A program made the translations under genes and the position numbers. A stretch of DNA of 64,000 nt from contig NZ_BMQB01000003.1 of NCBI RefSeq assembly GCF_014647895.1, positions 372,001 through 436,000 of the forward strand, in the 5' to 3' direction. Positions 16,433 through 26,843 of the stretch are shown here, one piece after another; position 1 is the first letter of the stretch; each line of letters starts with the position of its first letter. The notes below the pieces were generated by a model. The model was given only the letters and a program-made list of their open reading frames with translations. It was not told the origin of the DNA and searched no databases. The DNA is from Pilimelia anulata (GTDB taxonomy: Bacteria > Actinomycetota > Actinomycetes > Mycobacteriales > Micromonosporaceae).

Positions 16433-19278
16433 CCGCACAGCCCGAACCCATCGCGGCGCCGCCGGCCGCGGACGCGGTGGACACCGTCGCGGCCGCCGCC
16501 GGCTCGGCCGACGCCACCCAGCCGTACGCCGAACTGGGCCTCAAGGACGACGAGTACGCCCGCATCCGGGAGATCCTCGGCCGCCGGCCGACGCAGTCCG
16601 AGCTGGCGATGTACTCGATCATGTGGAGCGAGCACTGCTCCTACAAGTCGAGCAAGGTGCACCTGCGCCAGTTCAGCGAGAAGGCCCCGCCGAACACCCG
16701 GATGCTCGCCGGTATCGGCGAGAACGCGGGCGTCGTCCGGGTGTCCGACGAGCTGGCCGTGACGTTCAAGGTGGAGTCGCACAACCACCCGAGCTTCGTC
16801 GAGCCGCACCAGGGCGCGGCCACCGGCGTCGGCGGGATCGTCCGGGACATCCTCGCCATGGGCGCCCGCCCGATCGCCGTGATGGACCCGCTGCGGTTCG
16901 GTGCCGCCGACCACCCGGACACCGCCCGGGTCTTCCCCGGCGTCGTCGCCGGCATCGGCAGCTACGGCAACTGCCTCGGCCTGCCCAACATCGGCGGCGA
17001 GGTCGTGTTCGACCCCTGCTACCAGGGCAACCCGCTGGTCAACGCGCTGAGCATCGGCGTGCTGCCGGTGGCCCGGCTGCAGAACAAGGCCGCCGCCGGC
17101 GCCGGCAACGTCGTCGTCCTGCTCGGCGCCCGGACCGGCCGGGACGGCATCGGCGGCGTCTCCGTGCTGGCCAGCGCCACCTTCGACGACGAGTCGACGC
17201 AGCGCCGGCCGTCGGTGCAGGTCGGCGACCCGTTCATCGAGAAGCTGCTGATCGAGAGCTGCCTGGAGATCTACGACGCCGGCCTGGTCGTCGGCATCCA
17301 GGACCTCGGCGGCGCCGGCCTGACCTGCGCGCTGTCCGAGACTGCCGCGGCGGCCGGCACCGGCATGCGGGTCGAGCTGGAGAAGGTGCCGCTGCGCGAG
17401 GCGTCGATGGCGCCGCACGAGGTGCTGGCCAGCGAGTCGCAGGAGCGGATGCTGCTGATCGTCGCGCCGGAGAACCTCGACGCCGTCCTCGACATCGCCG
17501 ACAAGTGGGGCGTCGCCGCCACCGCGATCGGCGAGGTCGTCGAGGCCGACGACGCGCAGAAGGGCGGCCGGCTCGTCGTCACCTGGCACGGCGCCACGGT
17601 CGTGGACGTGCCGCCGGGCTCGCTCGCCGACGACGGCCCGGTGTACGAGCGGCCGATGCGCGAGCCGTCCGACCTGATCCTGCTCCAGGCCGACCGGGCC
17701 GAGACGCTGCCCCGGCCCACCACCGGCGACGCGCTGCGGGAGACCCTGCTGCGCATGGTCGCCTCGCCGAACCTGTGCGACAAGTCGTGGGTGACCGAGC
17801 AGTACGACCGGTACGTCCTCGGCAACACCGTCCTGGCCCAGCCCGAGGACGCCGGGATGATCCGGGTGGACGAGGCCACCGGCCTCGGCGTGGCCGTCTC
17901 CGTCGACGGCAACGGCCGGTACTCGCGGCTGGACCCGTACACCGGGGTCAAGCTGGCGCTCGCCGAGTCGTACCGCAACGTCGCCGTCAGCGGCGCCGCC
18001 CCGATCGCGGTCAGCAACTGCCTGAACTTCGGCTCGCCGGAGGACCCGGGCGTGATGTGGCAGTTCGCCGAGACCTGCCGCGGCCTCGCCGACGGCTGCG
18101 CCGAGCTGGGCATCCCGGTCACCGGCGGCAACGTCAGCTTCTACAACCAGACCGGCTCGGTGGCGATCCACCCGACCCCGGTCGTCGCGGTCCTCGGCCT
18201 GATCGAGAACGTCGCCGGCCGCGTCCCGATGGGCTTCCGCCGCGAGGCGGACGTGATCATGGTGCTCGGCGAGACGCGCAACGAGCTGTCCGGCTCCGAG
18301 TGGGCGTGGGTCGCCCACCGGCACCTCGGCGGCCTGCCGCCGCGGGTCGACCTGGCCGCCGAGCGCGCGCTGGGCGCGGTCGTCGCGGCCGGCGCCCGGA
18401 CCGGGCTGATCAGTACCGCGCACGACCTGTCCGACGGCGGGCTCGCCCAGGCGCTCGTGGAGTCCTGCCTGCGGCACGGCGTCGGCGCGCAGATCGCGCT
18501 GGCCGACGACACCCCGCTGGACGCGTTCACCCAGCTCTTCAGCGAGTCGGCCGGGCGGGCGCTGGTCAGCGTCCCGCGCGGGCACGAGAAGGCGTTCGCC
18601 GCGCTGTGCGACGAGCACGGGGTGCCGTGGACGGCGCTCGGCGTGGTCGACCCGGCCGGGGACGCGGCGCTGACCGTACGGGACCAGTTCACGGTCTCGA
18701 TCGGCACGCTGCGCGACGCGTCCGCGGCGACGCTGCCGGGCCTGTTCGACCGGCCGGCGGCGGTCGCCGCGGCGGCGGCCCCGGCCGCGGCCGACCCGGT
18801 GACGCTCGCCCCGACCGCGCCCCCGGCCCCCGGCGCGGCCGCACCGGCGACGTCCGGACCCACGACTACCGGACCCACGACGTCCGGACGGGTGACGTCC
18901 GGACCGGCGACGACCGGACCGGCGACGACCGACCCGGCAGCCGCCGGCCCGGCGGCTGCCGGCAGGTCCCCGGCCGCTGGGGGTGCCGCCGGCGATGCCG
19001 CGGACGCCGCGGGTGCCGCCGCCGCTGGTGCCGAACCCGCTGGCCCGGCCGGCGCCGGTGCGGCGGAGGATTCCGGTTCCGCCACGAAATCGGCGCGGCC
19101 CGCCGGTGGCGCGGCGGACTCGGTAGGGTCCGAGACCGGGGCGGCGTCCGACGCGGACGAGCCCCCCGCCGAGGAGGGCGCGGCACCACCCGCCGCGCCG
19201 AGGTCCACGCCCCGCGGCGCCGCGGCGAAGCCCACCAACCCGGCGCGGCGCGGGAAGGGCGCGGCCGGCAAGGGTTGA
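16429..19278 (+). CDS. purL: Phosphoribosylformylglycinamidine synthase, PurL, with long C-terminal tail
   Basis: 949 residues; the small-type PurL domain that makes FGAM from FGAR, ATP and ammonia ends near residue 770 (TLPGLFDRP), after which comes a tail of about 180 residues. The enzyme core shows [32 protein letters not shown] with the catalytic His, and the repeated AIRS-like halves. The tail is Ala/Pro/Thr/Gly low complexity, including six five-residue repeats (T-[ST]-[ST]-G-P type, residues 808-837), and becomes acidic and then basic at the end. Such a tail is not part of the known reaction; no stop or frameshift separates it, so it is read as one protein. Confidence 0.95.
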   Translation: MTAQPEPIAAPPAADAVDTVAAAAGSADATQPYAELGLKDDEYARIREILGRRPTQSELAMYSIMWSEHCSYKSSKVHLRQFSEKAPPNTRMLAGIGENAGVVRVSDELAVTFKVESHNHPSFVEPHQGAATGVGGIVRDILAMGARPIAVMDPLRFGAADHPDTARVFPGVVAGIGSYGNCLGLPNIGGEVVFDPCYQGNPLVNALSIGVLPVARLQNKAAAGAGNVVVLLGARTGRDGIGGVSVLASATFDDESTQRRPSVQVGDPFIEKLLIESCLEIYDAGLVVGIQDLGGAGLTCALSETAAAAGTGMRVELEKVPLREASMAPHEVLASESQERMLLIVAPENLDAVLDIADKWGVAATAIGEVVEADDAQKGGRLVVTWHGATVVDVPPGSLADDGPVYERPMREPSDLILLQADRAETLPRPTTGDALRETLLRMVASPNLCDKSWVTEQYDRYVLGNTVLAQPEDAGMIRVDEATGLGVAVSVDGNGRYSRLDPYTGVKLALAESYRNVAVSGAAPIAVSNCLNFGSPEDPGVMWQFAETCRGLADGCAELGIPVTGGNVSFYNQTGSVAIHPTPVVAVLGLIENVAGRVPMGFRREADVIMVLGETRNELSGSEWAWVAHRHLGGLPPRVDLAAERALGAVVAAGARTGLISTAHDLSDGGLAQALVESCLRHGVGAQIALADDTPLDAFTQLFSESAGRALVSVPRGHEKAFAALCDEHGVPWTALGVVDPAGDAALTVRDQFTVSIGTLRDASAATLPGLFDRPAAVAAAAAPAAADPVTLAPTAPPAPGAAAPATSGPTTTGPTTSGRVTSGPATTGPATTDPAAAGPAAAGRSPAAGGAAGDAADAAGAAAAGAEPAGPAGAGAAEDSGSATKSARPAGGAADSVGSETGAASDADEPPAEEGAAPPAAPRSTPRGAAAKPTNPARRGKGAAGKG
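18850..18939 (+). repeat. Six tandem 15-bp units inside purL
   Basis: In-frame 15-bp units starting at 18850, 18865, 18880, 18895, 18910 and 18925, each of the form ACG-[T/A]CC-GGA-CC[C/G]-[A/G]CG with few differences. They encode the Thr/Ser-Gly-Pro repeats of the PurL tail. Confidence 0.85.
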
Positions 19279-19294
19279 CGAGGTGAGGTAGCGA

Positions 19295-20071
19295 GTGACG
19301 GCCACGCGGTCCGCCGAGCCGGTCTACGGCCAGCCCGGTTCCGGGGTGCGGTTCGACTGGGGCATCGCCGGGGCCGCCTCGCTCGCCAAGGTCTGCGCGG
19401 CGCTGGTCGTCGTCGACGTCCTCTCGTTCACCACCGCGGTCGACGTGGCGGTGGGCCGGGGCATCCGGGTGCACCCGTTCCCGTGGGGCGACCAGGCCGC
19501 CGCGTACGCCGACCGGGTCGGCGCCGCGCTGGCCGTCGGCCGCTCCGAGCAGTCGGCGGCGCGGCCGTACTCGCTGTCGCCGGCCTCGCTGTTCGCCGCC
19601 CCGTACGTGCCCGACCTGGTCCTGCCCTCGCCCAACGGCTCGGCGATCTGCGCCGCCGCCGGGGTCAGCGGCATCCCGGTGCTGGCCGGCTGCGTGCGCA
19701 ACGCCGACGCGGTGGCGCAGTGGCTGCGCCGCAACGGGTACGGCACCGTGGACCGGCCGGTCGGCGTCGTCGCCGCCGGCGAGCTGTGGCCGGACGGCGC
19801 GCTGCGGCCCTGCGTGGCCGACCTGGTCGGCGCCGGCCTGCTGCTGGACGGCCTGATCGGCGCGCCCGGCGGCCTGTCGGTCGAGGCGGCCGTGACGCTC
19901 GCCGCGGTGGACGCGCTGCCGGACCTGCGGGCGGCGATCCTGGGCAGCGCCTCCGGGCAGGAGCTGGTCGACTACGGGTTCGCGGCCGACATCGACGCGG
20001 CGGTCGCGCGCGGGACGTCGGCGGTGGTGCCGGTGCTGCGCGACGGCGCCTTCGGCGTCGCCGTCGCCTGA
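19295..20071 (+). CDS. ComB-like 2-phosphosulfolactate phosphatase family protein
   Basis: 258 residues with the ComB-family pattern: VVVDVLSFTTAVDVA near the N-terminus, LPSPNGSAIC in the middle and VVAAGELWPDG, then a C-terminal helical part. ComB hydrolyses 2-phosphosulfolactate in coenzyme M synthesis in archaea; bacteria with the family often lack that pathway, so the substrate is unknown. GTG start 16 bases after purL, so it may be cotranscribed with the purine operon. The family usually has VVVDVLRATT; here SFTT replaces RATT. Confidence 0.8.
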   Translation: MTATRSAEPVYGQPGSGVRFDWGIAGAASLAKVCAALVVVDVLSFTTAVDVAVGRGIRVHPFPWGDQAAAYADRVGAALAVGRSEQSAARPYSLSPASLFAAPYVPDLVLPSPNGSAICAAAGVSGIPVLAGCVRNADAVAQWLRRNGYGTVDRPVGVVAAGELWPDGALRPCVADLVGAGLLLDGLIGAPGGLSVEAAVTLAAVDALPDLRAAILGSASGQELVDYGFAADIDAAVARGTSAVVPVLRDGAFGVAVA

Positions 20072-20179
20072 CCCCGCCCGGCGCACCCGACCGCGGTCAC
20101 CGATCCCGCCGGTGCGCCCCGGTCCCGCCCGGCGTGCCCGCCGGCGGCGGTCGCGGGCGGCGCACCCGGCCGGCGGGGG

Positions 20180-22210
20180 TCAGTCGTCCATCCACTCCGT
20201 CGAGCGGCGCTGCGGCGGCTGGTCGCCGGACGGCTGGCTGAGCCCGCTCAGGTACGACTCCGGGGTCACCGGCGCCCCGCCCTCCGGCCGGAACATGCCG
20301 GTCGGCTCGTCGTACCGCGGCGACTCGCCGGTCGGCGCCGGCGCGCCCGCCGGGAAGTACGGCGACGGGGACGGCCCGCCGTACCCGCGCGGGTGGCTGG
20401 CCCGCGGCTCGTCGGCGGCGCCGGGCTGCGCCGGTACCGCGGACTCGGCCGGCGCCCCGAAGGCCGAGAAGGCGCTGGCCGGGGCGACGACGTTCGGGTA
20501 GCCGCCGGTGCCGCCCGGCACGGCCGCCGGGTACCCGCCGCTCGGGTAGCCCGCGTCGCCGAAGAAGCTGCTCTCGGCGTTGGCGTTGGGATACCCGCCG
20601 GTGGGCGAGCCGACCGCGTACCCGCCCGGCGCGGCCTGCGCCGGGAAGCCGCCGCTGTGCTCGCCGGCCCGGCCGGGCGCCGGGTAGCCGTCGGGGTGGC
20701 CCTGCGCCGGGAAGCCGCCGGTGCCGCCGCGGGCGGGGAAGCCGCCGGTGCCGTCGGGCCCGGCCGGCGCCGGGTAGCCGCCGGGTCCGTGCTCCTGCGT
20801 CGGTACGGTCCCGAAGGTCCCGCTGGCGCCGAACGCGCTGAAGCCGTCGCCGCGCGGCGCCTCCGCGCCGTACGGGGGCGCGGGCGCGCCGAGGACCGGC
20901 GTCGTGCCGGTGCCGTACGGGTCGGCCGGCGGGAAGCCGTACCCGCCCGCGCCGACCGTCGTCGTGTTGGAGTCGCCGACCGGGGCGAGGGTGCCGACCC
21001 GGGTCTCGCCGCCGCCCTCGTACCCGGCGGGCGCGCTCCACGCCGGCGGCGCCCCGTACTGCGGCTGCCCCGGCACCTGCGGCGGCAGCCCGTACGGGTC
21101 GGCGTACTCGTCGCGCACCGCCGGCTGGGTGACCGTCTGCGCGTTGGCCAGCGGGTCCGCCGCGACGGGCTGGTTGACGATCGCGGTCGCGTCGCCGAGC
21201 GGCGGGTACGGCGCGCCGCTGCCGCCGGCGGGGGCGGCGGCCGGCCCGGTCGCGCCGCCGCGGTCCTTGTTCTCCTGCCGGCGGCGCAGCAGCAGCAGGA
21301 TCAGCCCGCCGATGCCGAGCGCGAGCACGAGGAGGCCGACGACCACGCCGATCCAGAACAGCGGGCTGCTCGAGTCGCCGGACGCGGGCGTGGTGGCGCC
21401 GGGCGCGCTGTCGCTGGGCTCGTCCGCGGGCGTCGGGTCGCTGGACGGCTGGGTCGCCGTGGGCGTGGGCGTCGGGCTCGGCGTCGGGCGGACGGTCGAG
21501 CGCAGCCGCAGCAGGACGCCGCTGACGTTGCCGTTGTCGGCGGCCCGGACGGTGACGATCTGGCTGCCGTACTCGTCGGCCCGCGCGCCGATCTGCACCT
21601 GGCCGGGCGAGATGGGCTGCTGGGCGGAGCCGAAGAAGGCGAACCGGCCGCTGCCGTCGGCGGTGGTGGACTGCTTGTGGTCGGCGGAGTCCTTCAGGCC
21701 GACCTGCGCCCCGCCGACGCCCTCGCCGGTCTCGGCGTCGACGATCCGGCCGCTGATCCGCCGCGCGCTGGGCGCCCGCTCGGGCCCGAAGATGGTGAGC
21801 TGGTCCTCGGCCCGCTGGCCGCCGCTGATCACCGCGACCCGGACCGGGCGGACCTCGCCGACCGGGATGTCCCGCGCGGTCAGCCGGGCGGTGTAGGTCT
21901 CGTTCTCGCCCGGCTCCAGGGTGACCTCGCAGTCGCCCTCGCACGCGAGCGCGGAGTCGGTCTCGACCCGCACCCGCGGGGAGCCGACGACGAGCGTGGC
22001 CTGATAGGTCAGCGTCGCGGTCTTGCCGGAGCGCAGCCGCCGCGGGTCCAGGCTGATGATCTGGATCTGCGCGTCCGCGCGCTGCCCGGCGGCGAGCGCG
22101 GGCGGCGTGGTCGGTGCGGCGCCGGCGGGGGAGGCCAGCGGCATCAAGCCGAGGATCGCGGCCAGCGCCATCCCGGCGCGGGGGATCCAGGCTCGTCGCT
22201 GCGTTGTCAC
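20180..22210 (-). CDS. Large single-pass membrane protein with GYP-rich cytoplasmic tail
   Basis: 676 residues: signal peptide (1 to about 31), an extracellular region with a CARDB-like beta domain (about 45-145) and a carboxypeptidase-regulatory/CNA-B-like domain (about 152-238, [20 protein letters not shown]), a Ser/Thr/Pro stalk, one transmembrane helix (about 283-311, [19 protein letters not shown]) with an RRR stop, and a cytoplasmic tail of about 360 residues made of degenerate GGYP/GGFPA repeats. The two Cys of the ACEGDC motif may form a disulfide. The tail resembles the Gly/Tyr/Pro-rich segments found in many actinomycete envelope proteins. Function unknown. Confidence 0.75.
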   Translation of the reverse strand: MTTQRRAWIPRAGMALAAILGLMPLASPAGAAPTTPPALAAGQRADAQIQIISLDPRRLRSGKTATLTYQATLVVGSPRVRVETDSALACEGDCEVTLEPGENETYTARLTARDIPVGEVRPVRVAVISGGQRAEDQLTIFGPERAPSARRISGRIVDAETGEGVGGAQVGLKDSADHKQSTTADGSGRFAFFGSAQQPISPGQVQIGARADEYGSQIVTVRAADNGNVSGVLLRLRSTVRPTPSPTPTPTATQPSSDPTPADEPSDSAPGATTPASGDSSSPLFWIGVVVGLLVLALGIGGLILLLLRRRQENKDRGGATGPAAAPAGGSGAPYPPLGDATAIVNQPVAADPLANAQTVTQPAVRDEYADPYGLPPQVPGQPQYGAPPAWSAPAGYEGGGETRVGTLAPVGDSNTTTVGAGGYGFPPADPYGTGTTPVLGAPAPPYGAEAPRGDGFSAFGASGTFGTVPTQEHGPGGYPAPAGPDGTGGFPARGGTGGFPAQGHPDGYPAPGRAGEHSGGFPAQAAPGGYAVGSPTGGYPNANAESSFFGDAGYPSGGYPAAVPGGTGGYPNVVAPASAFSAFGAPAESAVPAQPGAADEPRASHPRGYGGPSPSPYFPAGAPAPTGESPRYDEPTGMFRPEGGAPVTPESYLSGLSQPSGDQPPQRRSTEWMDD

Positions 22211-22323
22211 GGGCCACCGCCTTCCATCGGAGCACGTCGGCTATGCACCGACGGTCACTATGCCCTGTCCCGGCCCGCGTTCGCGACCCCGGGGTGGTCC
22301 GAATGTGGCCGATTTCGCCGACG

Positions 22324-22329
22324 TATCGT
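22324..22329 (+). promoter_or_regulatory. Candidate -10 element of a leaderless scp transcript
   Basis: TATCGT ends six bases before the GTG of the sterol-carrier-like gene. Confidence 0.4.
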
Positions 22330-22335
22330 TCCGGC

Positions 22336-22731
22336 GTGTCCATCCCGCCCGATCCGTCGCTCCCCACGTCGGCCGTGCTCGCCGCTGTCGCCGGCGGAAA
22401 GTCGCCCGAGCCGGCCGACCTGCGGGCGGCCGTTCGGGCGTTGCTGGCCACCCTCGCGGCGCGCGCGCCGGGCCGCGCGGTGGAGGTTCGGGTACCGCCG
22501 TACGGCGCGGTGCAGTGCGGCGCCGGACCCCGGCACACCCGCGGCACCCCGTCGAACGTCGTCGAGTTGGACCCGCTGACCTGGGTGTTGCTGGCCGCGG
22601 GCGCGCTGACCTGGGCCGACGCGGTCGCCGCCGGCCGGGTGGCGGTCAGCGGCATACGCGCGGATCTGTCCGTATTTCTGCCGTTATTAACGCCCGACTC
22701 GCCGCCGGGCAACCGGCCGGCCGGCACCTGA
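22336..22731 (+). CDS. Sterol-carrier-like (bacterial SCP) protein
   Basis: 131 residues. Actinomycetes commonly carry a short SCP-ortholog gene directly before purF. Visible family features are the N-terminal [20 protein letters not shown], the [16 protein letters not shown] strand and the [20 protein letters not shown] segment followed by [14 protein letters not shown]. The GTG start is placed by its position relative to a TATCGT hexamer; a longer upstream frame has no translation signal. The role of the family is not established. Confidence 0.8.
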   Translation: MSIPPDPSLPTSAVLAAVAGGKSPEPADLRAAVRALLATLAARAPGRAVEVRVPPYGAVQCGAGPRHTRGTPSNVVELDPLTWVLLAAGALTWADAVAAGRVAVSGIRADLSVFLPLLTPDSPPGNRPAGT

Positions 22732-22991
22732 TCGCCCGGCACCCGCCGACCCTCCACAGTCGCGTCGCCGTCACGTCGCGTGCCGGGCAGCTCCACGATG
22801 GGTCGGGTAAACTCGGTGGAAACCACGAAAGCGCCGTGCCCGCCCTCGCCCGCCACCCGCGCTGCCGCCGCTCATGATCCCCCGGGTCGGACCGGTGTCG
22901 CCGCGACGTGCCCGGGTCGGTAGGCTCGGCGGCGGCGCACCCGACGGCGAACCCCGAACCGGCGGGCGCTCGACCAGCGCGAGGAGTGGCA

Positions 22992-24482
22992 GTGCCCCGA
23001 GGCGACGGCCAGTTGAGCCACGACCTCGACCCGGAGGAGCCGGGCCCGAAGGACGAGTGCGGCGTGTTCGCCGTCTGGGCGCCGGGCGAAGAGGTCGCCA
23101 AACTCACCTACTACGGCCTGTACGCGCTCCAGCACCGCGGCCAGGAGGCCGCGGGCATGGCGGTCAGCGACGGCACCCGGCTGGTCGTCTACAAGGAGAT
23201 CGGGCTCGTCTCCCAGGTCTTCAACGAGGCCACCCTGGCCAGCCTGCGCGGCCAGCAGGCGCTCGGCCACACCCGGTACTCCACCACCGGCGGCTCCACC
23301 TGGGAGAATTCGCAGCCGACGATCCGCGCTACGACCTCCGGCACCACGCTCGCGCTGGCCCACAACGGCAACCTGGTCAACACCGCCGAGCTGGCCGCGG
23401 AGGCGCGCAAGCGCGGCCTGACCGTGGACGGCACCTCCGACACGCACGTGATCACCGCGCTGCTGGCCAGCCGGCCCGACCTGCCGGTCGAGGCCGCGGC
23501 GCTGGAGCTGCTGCCGACCGTCCGGGGCGCGTTCAGCTTCGTCTTCATGGACGAGACCACCCTGTACGCCGCCCGCGACCCGCACGGCGTCCGCCCGCTG
23601 ATGCTCGGCCGGCTGGAGCGCGGCTGGGTGGTGGCCAGCGAGCAGGCGGCGCTGGACATCGTCGGCGCCAGCATGGTCCGCGAGGTCGAGCCCGGCGAGC
23701 TGCTCGCCATCGACGAGAACGGCCTGCGCTCGACCCGGTTCGCCGCGGCCGACCCGAAGGGCTGCATCTTCGAGTACGTCTACGTCGCCCGCCCGGACGC
23801 CACCATCGCCGGCCGCAACGTGTACGCCGCCCGGGTCGAGGTGGGCCGCCGGCTCGCCGCCGAGCACCCGGTCGAGGCCGACCTGGTGATGCCGGTCCCG
23901 GAGTCGGGCGTACCGGCGGCGATCGGCTACGCCGAGGCGGCCGGCATCCCGTTCGGCCACGGCCTGACCAAGAACGCGTACGTCGGCCGCACGTTCATCC
24001 AGCCGTCGCAGACGATCCGGCAGCTCGGCATCCGGCTCAAGCTGAACCCGCTGCGCGACGTGATCCGCGGCAAGCGGCTGGTCGTGGTCGACGACTCGAT
24101 CGTCCGGGGCAACACCCAGCGGGCGCTCGTCCGGATGCTGCGCGAGGCCGGCGCGCTGGAGGTGCACATCCGCATCTCGTCGCCGCCGGTCCAGTGGCCG
24201 TGCTTCTACGGCATCGACTTCGCCACCCGGGCCGAGCTGATCGCCACCGGGCTGGACAACGACGGCATCCGCCGCTCGATCGGCGCGGACTCCCTCGGCT
24301 ACGTCTCGCTGGACGGCCTGGTGGCCGCGACCGAGCAGCCGAAGTCGCGGACCTGCCGGGCGTGCTTCGATGGGGAGTACCCGATCGGGCTGCCCACGCC
24401 GGAGCTGATCGGCAAGCACGTCCTGGAGGCGGTCGGCAAGCGGGTCACGGCCGGCGACCCGGCGCCGGCCGACCGTTCCTGA
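22992..24482 (+). CDS. purF: Amidophosphoribosyltransferase
   Basis: 496-residue enzyme for the first committed step of purine synthesis: PRPP + glutamine to phosphoribosylamine. GTG at 22992 has GAGGAG five bases upstream; an earlier frame to 22908 is rejected. A 22-residue propeptide ends at the Ntn nucleophile Cys23 in KDECGVFAVW. The glutaminase domain has GHTRYSTTGG and HNGNLVN; the PRTase half has VVVDDSIVRGNT for PRPP. The C-terminal CRACFDGEYP Cys cluster and position suggest a [4Fe-4S] enzyme like Bacillus PurF. purM follows 35 bases later. Confidence 0.97.
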   Translation: MPRGDGQLSHDLDPEEPGPKDECGVFAVWAPGEEVAKLTYYGLYALQHRGQEAAGMAVSDGTRLVVYKEIGLVSQVFNEATLASLRGQQALGHTRYSTTGGSTWENSQPTIRATTSGTTLALAHNGNLVNTAELAAEARKRGLTVDGTSDTHVITALLASRPDLPVEAAALELLPTVRGAFSFVFMDETTLYAARDPHGVRPLMLGRLERGWVVASEQAALDIVGASMVREVEPGELLAIDENGLRSTRFAAADPKGCIFEYVYVARPDATIAGRNVYAARVEVGRRLAAEHPVEADLVMPVPESGVPAAIGYAEAAGIPFGHGLTKNAYVGRTFIQPSQTIRQLGIRLKLNPLRDVIRGKRLVVVDDSIVRGNTQRALVRMLREAGALEVHIRISSPPVQWPCFYGIDFATRAELIATGLDNDGIRRSIGADSLGYVSLDGLVAATEQPKSRTCRACFDGEYPIGLPTPELIGKHVLEAVGKRVTAGDPAPADRS

Positions 24483-24517
24483 ACTCCTCGACCGGACAGA
24501 ACAAAGGGGTATTGACC

Positions 24518-25618
24518 GTGACGCACGTGCACGAGCGCACCGGCGGCGGGCCGGCCGGGGGCGCGCGCTCCGCGACGTACGCCGCGGCGGGGGTGTCGAT
24601 CGAGGCCGGCGACCGGGCCGTCGACCTGCTCAAGAACAAGGTCGCCGAGACGTCCCGGCCCGAGGTCATGGGCGGCCTGGGCGGGTTCGCCGGCCTCTTC
24701 AAGCTGGACATGACCAAGTACCGGCACCCCGTCCTCGCCTCGTCCACCGACGGCGTCGGCACCAAGCTGGTGATCGCCCAGCAGCTCGACATCCACGACA
24801 CGGTCGGCATCGACCTGGTCGCGATGTGCGTGGACGACCTGGTCGCCTGCGGCGCGGAGCCGCTGTTCCTGCTCGACTACATCGCCTGCGGCGAGGTGGT
24901 GCCGGACCGGATCGCCGAGATCGGCGCGGGCATCGCCGACGGCTGCCGGTACGCCGGCTGCGCGCTGCTGGGCGGCGAGACGGCCGAGCACCCGGGCGTG
25001 ATGCGCCCGCACGAGTACGACATCTCGGCCAACGCCGTCGGCGTGGTCGAAGAAGCCGACCTGCTCGGCCCGCACCGGGTGGAGATCGGCGACACGGTCC
25101 TGGCGATGGGCTCGTCGGGACTGCACTCGAACGGGTACTCGCTGGTCCGGCACGTGCTGCTCGGCGCCGGCCGGATGCGGCTGGACACCGTGGTGGAGGA
25201 GTTCGGCGGCCAGCGCACGCTGGGCGAGGAGCTGCTCACCCCGACCCGGATCTACGCCCGGGACTGCCTGGCCCTGATGGTCGAGGCGCAGGTGCGGGCG
25301 TACTGCCACGTCACCGGCGGCGGCATCCCCGGCAACCTGAACCGGGTGCTGCCGCCCGGCGTGGACGCGATCGTGGACCGGGCCACCTGGCGCCCGGCGC
25401 CGATCTTCGACCTGGTCCGGGCCAAGGGCCGGATCGAGCAGGGCGAGATGGAGGCCACGTTCAACATGGGCGTGGGCATGTTCGCGGTCGTCGCGCCCGA
25501 GGACGCCGACCGGTCGCTGGCGTTCCTGACCAACCGCGGCCTGACCGCGTGGCGGGCCGGGGAGATCGTCGCGGGGACCGGCGAGGTCCGGATGGTGGGC
25601 TCGCACACCCGCGGCTGA
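24518..25618 (+). CDS. purM: Phosphoribosylformylglycinamidine cyclo-ligase
   Basis: 366-residue AIR synthetase, closing the imidazole ring with ATP. The GTG start is preceded by AAAGGGG about seven bases away. Recognisable motifs: STDGVGTKLVIAQ, MCVDDLVACGAEPLFLLDY, ALLGGETAEHPG, GLHSNGYSLVR, HVTGGGIPGNLNR and ATFNMGVGM. Forms a purF-purM unit. A short His-containing N-terminal extension precedes the conserved YAAAGVSIEAGD start. Confidence 0.97.
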   Translation: MTHVHERTGGGPAGGARSATYAAAGVSIEAGDRAVDLLKNKVAETSRPEVMGGLGGFAGLFKLDMTKYRHPVLASSTDGVGTKLVIAQQLDIHDTVGIDLVAMCVDDLVACGAEPLFLLDYIACGEVVPDRIAEIGAGIADGCRYAGCALLGGETAEHPGVMRPHEYDISANAVGVVEEADLLGPHRVEIGDTVLAMGSSGLHSNGYSLVRHVLLGAGRMRLDTVVEEFGGQRTLGEELLTPTRIYARDCLALMVEAQVRAYCHVTGGGIPGNLNRVLPPGVDAIVDRATWRPAPIFDLVRAKGRIEQGEMEATFNMGVGMFAVVAPEDADRSLAFLTNRGLTAWRAGEIVAGTGEVRMVGSHTRG

Positions 25619-25674
25619 CGCCCGTCGTGCGCCCGGTGCGGATCCGGACGCCGTGCCGGTACGCCGTTTCGGCC

Positions 25675-25680
25675 ATAGGA
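25675..25680 (+). promoter_or_regulatory. Candidate -10 element of the radical SAM gene
   Basis: TAGGAT ends eight bases before the ATG at 25689, suggesting a leaderless transcript for the maturase gene. No clear -35 is seen. Confidence 0.35.
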
Positions 25681-25688
25681 TGTCCACT

Positions 25689-26843
25689 ATGGGCGAGGAC
25701 GGCGGCGGCGCACTCCCCGATAGCGGGCTGCCCGGCGGCATGCGCGGGCTCGCCGAGCGCCCGGCGTACGTGGTCATGCAGCCGACGACCCTGTGCAACC
25801 TGGACTGCACGTACTGCTACCTGCCGCTGCGCGCCGCGAACCGGCGGATGCCCGTCGCGGTGGCCGCCGCGGTCGCCGCGGCCGGCAACGCCTGGGCGGC
25901 GGCGGACCGGTTCTCGGTCGTCTGGCACGGCGGCGAGCCGCTGGCGGCCGGGCGGGAGCACCTGGCGGCGCTGATCGCCCCGTTCGACCCGGCGGTCGAG
26001 CACCACGTGCAGACCAACGCCACGCTGATCGACGACGCGTGGTGCGAGTTCTTCGCCGCGCACCGGATGCGGGTCAGCGTCAGCGTGGACGGCCCGCGGG
26101 CGCGCAACGCGGCCCGGGTCGGGCGGGGCGGGCGGCCGGCGTACGACCGGATCGCCGCCGGGGTGGCGGCGCTGCGCCGGCACGGCATCCCGTTCGCGGC
26201 GCTGTGCGTGGTCAGCGACCCGACGCCGGCGCTGGCCGGCGAGCTGTACCGGTACTTCCTCGACCTCGGCTGCGAGATCCTCGGCCTGAACATCGAGGAG
26301 CAGGAGGGGGTCAACCGGCGGGTGACCGCGCCGCCCGCGGCGGCGGTGCGCGGCTTCTGGGCGGCGCTGACGGCGGCCTGGCGGGCGGACCCGCGGATCC
26401 ACCTGCGGGAGATCGAGTGGAGCCTGCGGTACGCCGCCGCGGTCCTCGAGGGCACCGACGGCGACCTGCTGCCGCGCCGGCTGGACCCGATCCCGACGGT
26501 CGGTCACGACGGCGCGGTGGTGCTGCTCTCGCCGGAGCTGGCCGGATTCACCGATCCGCGGTACGGCGACTTCAGCTCCGGCAACGTCCTGCGCACCCCG
26601 CTGCCGGCGATCCTGGCCGGCGCCGGGCGGGCGGGCTGGATCCCGGAGTTCCTCGCCGGGGTGGAGGCGTGCCGGGCGTCGTGCGGGTACTTCGGTTTCT
26701 GCGGTGGGGCGCACGCGGCAAATCGATACTTCGAGATTGGACGATTTGACGGTACGGTGACAAATCACTGCCGCAACAGCAAGATGCGGCTCCTGGAGGG
26801 AGTGCTCGACCATGTCGACGCCCATACGCCCGACCGCGGCTGA
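25689..26843 (+). CDS. Radical SAM/SPASM cyclophane-forming peptide maturase
   Basis: 384 residues from the ATG at 25689; ATG 25680 or GTG 25653 would add 3 or 12 residues. The radical SAM cluster is CxxxCxxC (C36, C40, C43 in CNLDCTYC), followed by the GGEP motif (HGGEPL). The C-terminal 60 residues contain further Cys (VEACRASCGYFGFCGG ... NHC) that fit a SPASM-type domain holding auxiliary Fe-S clusters. The next gene starts inside its last 32 bases and encodes an aromatic/Asn-rich precursor, so the enzyme probably installs C-C crosslinks between aromatic side chains and neighbouring residues (triceptide chemistry). I recall the names AmcB/AmcA for an actinobacterial multiple-cyclophane family; the assignment needs a profile search. 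Confidence 0.88.
   Translation: MGEDGGGALPDSGLPGGMRGLAERPAYVVMQPTTLCNLDCTYCYLPLRAANRRMPVAVAAAVAAAGNAWAAADRFSVVWHGGEPLAAGREHLAALIAPFDPAVEHHVQTNATLIDDAWCEFFAAHRMRVSVSVDGPRARNAARVGRGGRPAYDRIAAGVAALRRHGIPFAALCVVSDPTPALAGELYRYFLDLGCEILGLNIEEQEGVNRRVTAPPAAAVRGFWAALTAAWRADPRIHLREIEWSLRYAAAVLEGTDGDLLPRRLDPIPTVGHDGAVVLLSPELAGFTDPRYGDFSSGNVLRTPLPAILAGAGRAGWIPEFLAGVEACRASCGYFGFCGGAHAANRYFEIGRFDGTVTNHCRNSKMRLLEGVLDHVDAHTPDRG

Noticed and set aside
22114-22335. Upstream extension of the sterol-carrier-like gene
   Set aside because: Runs antisense into the signal-peptide region of the membrane-protein gene and has no translation signal.
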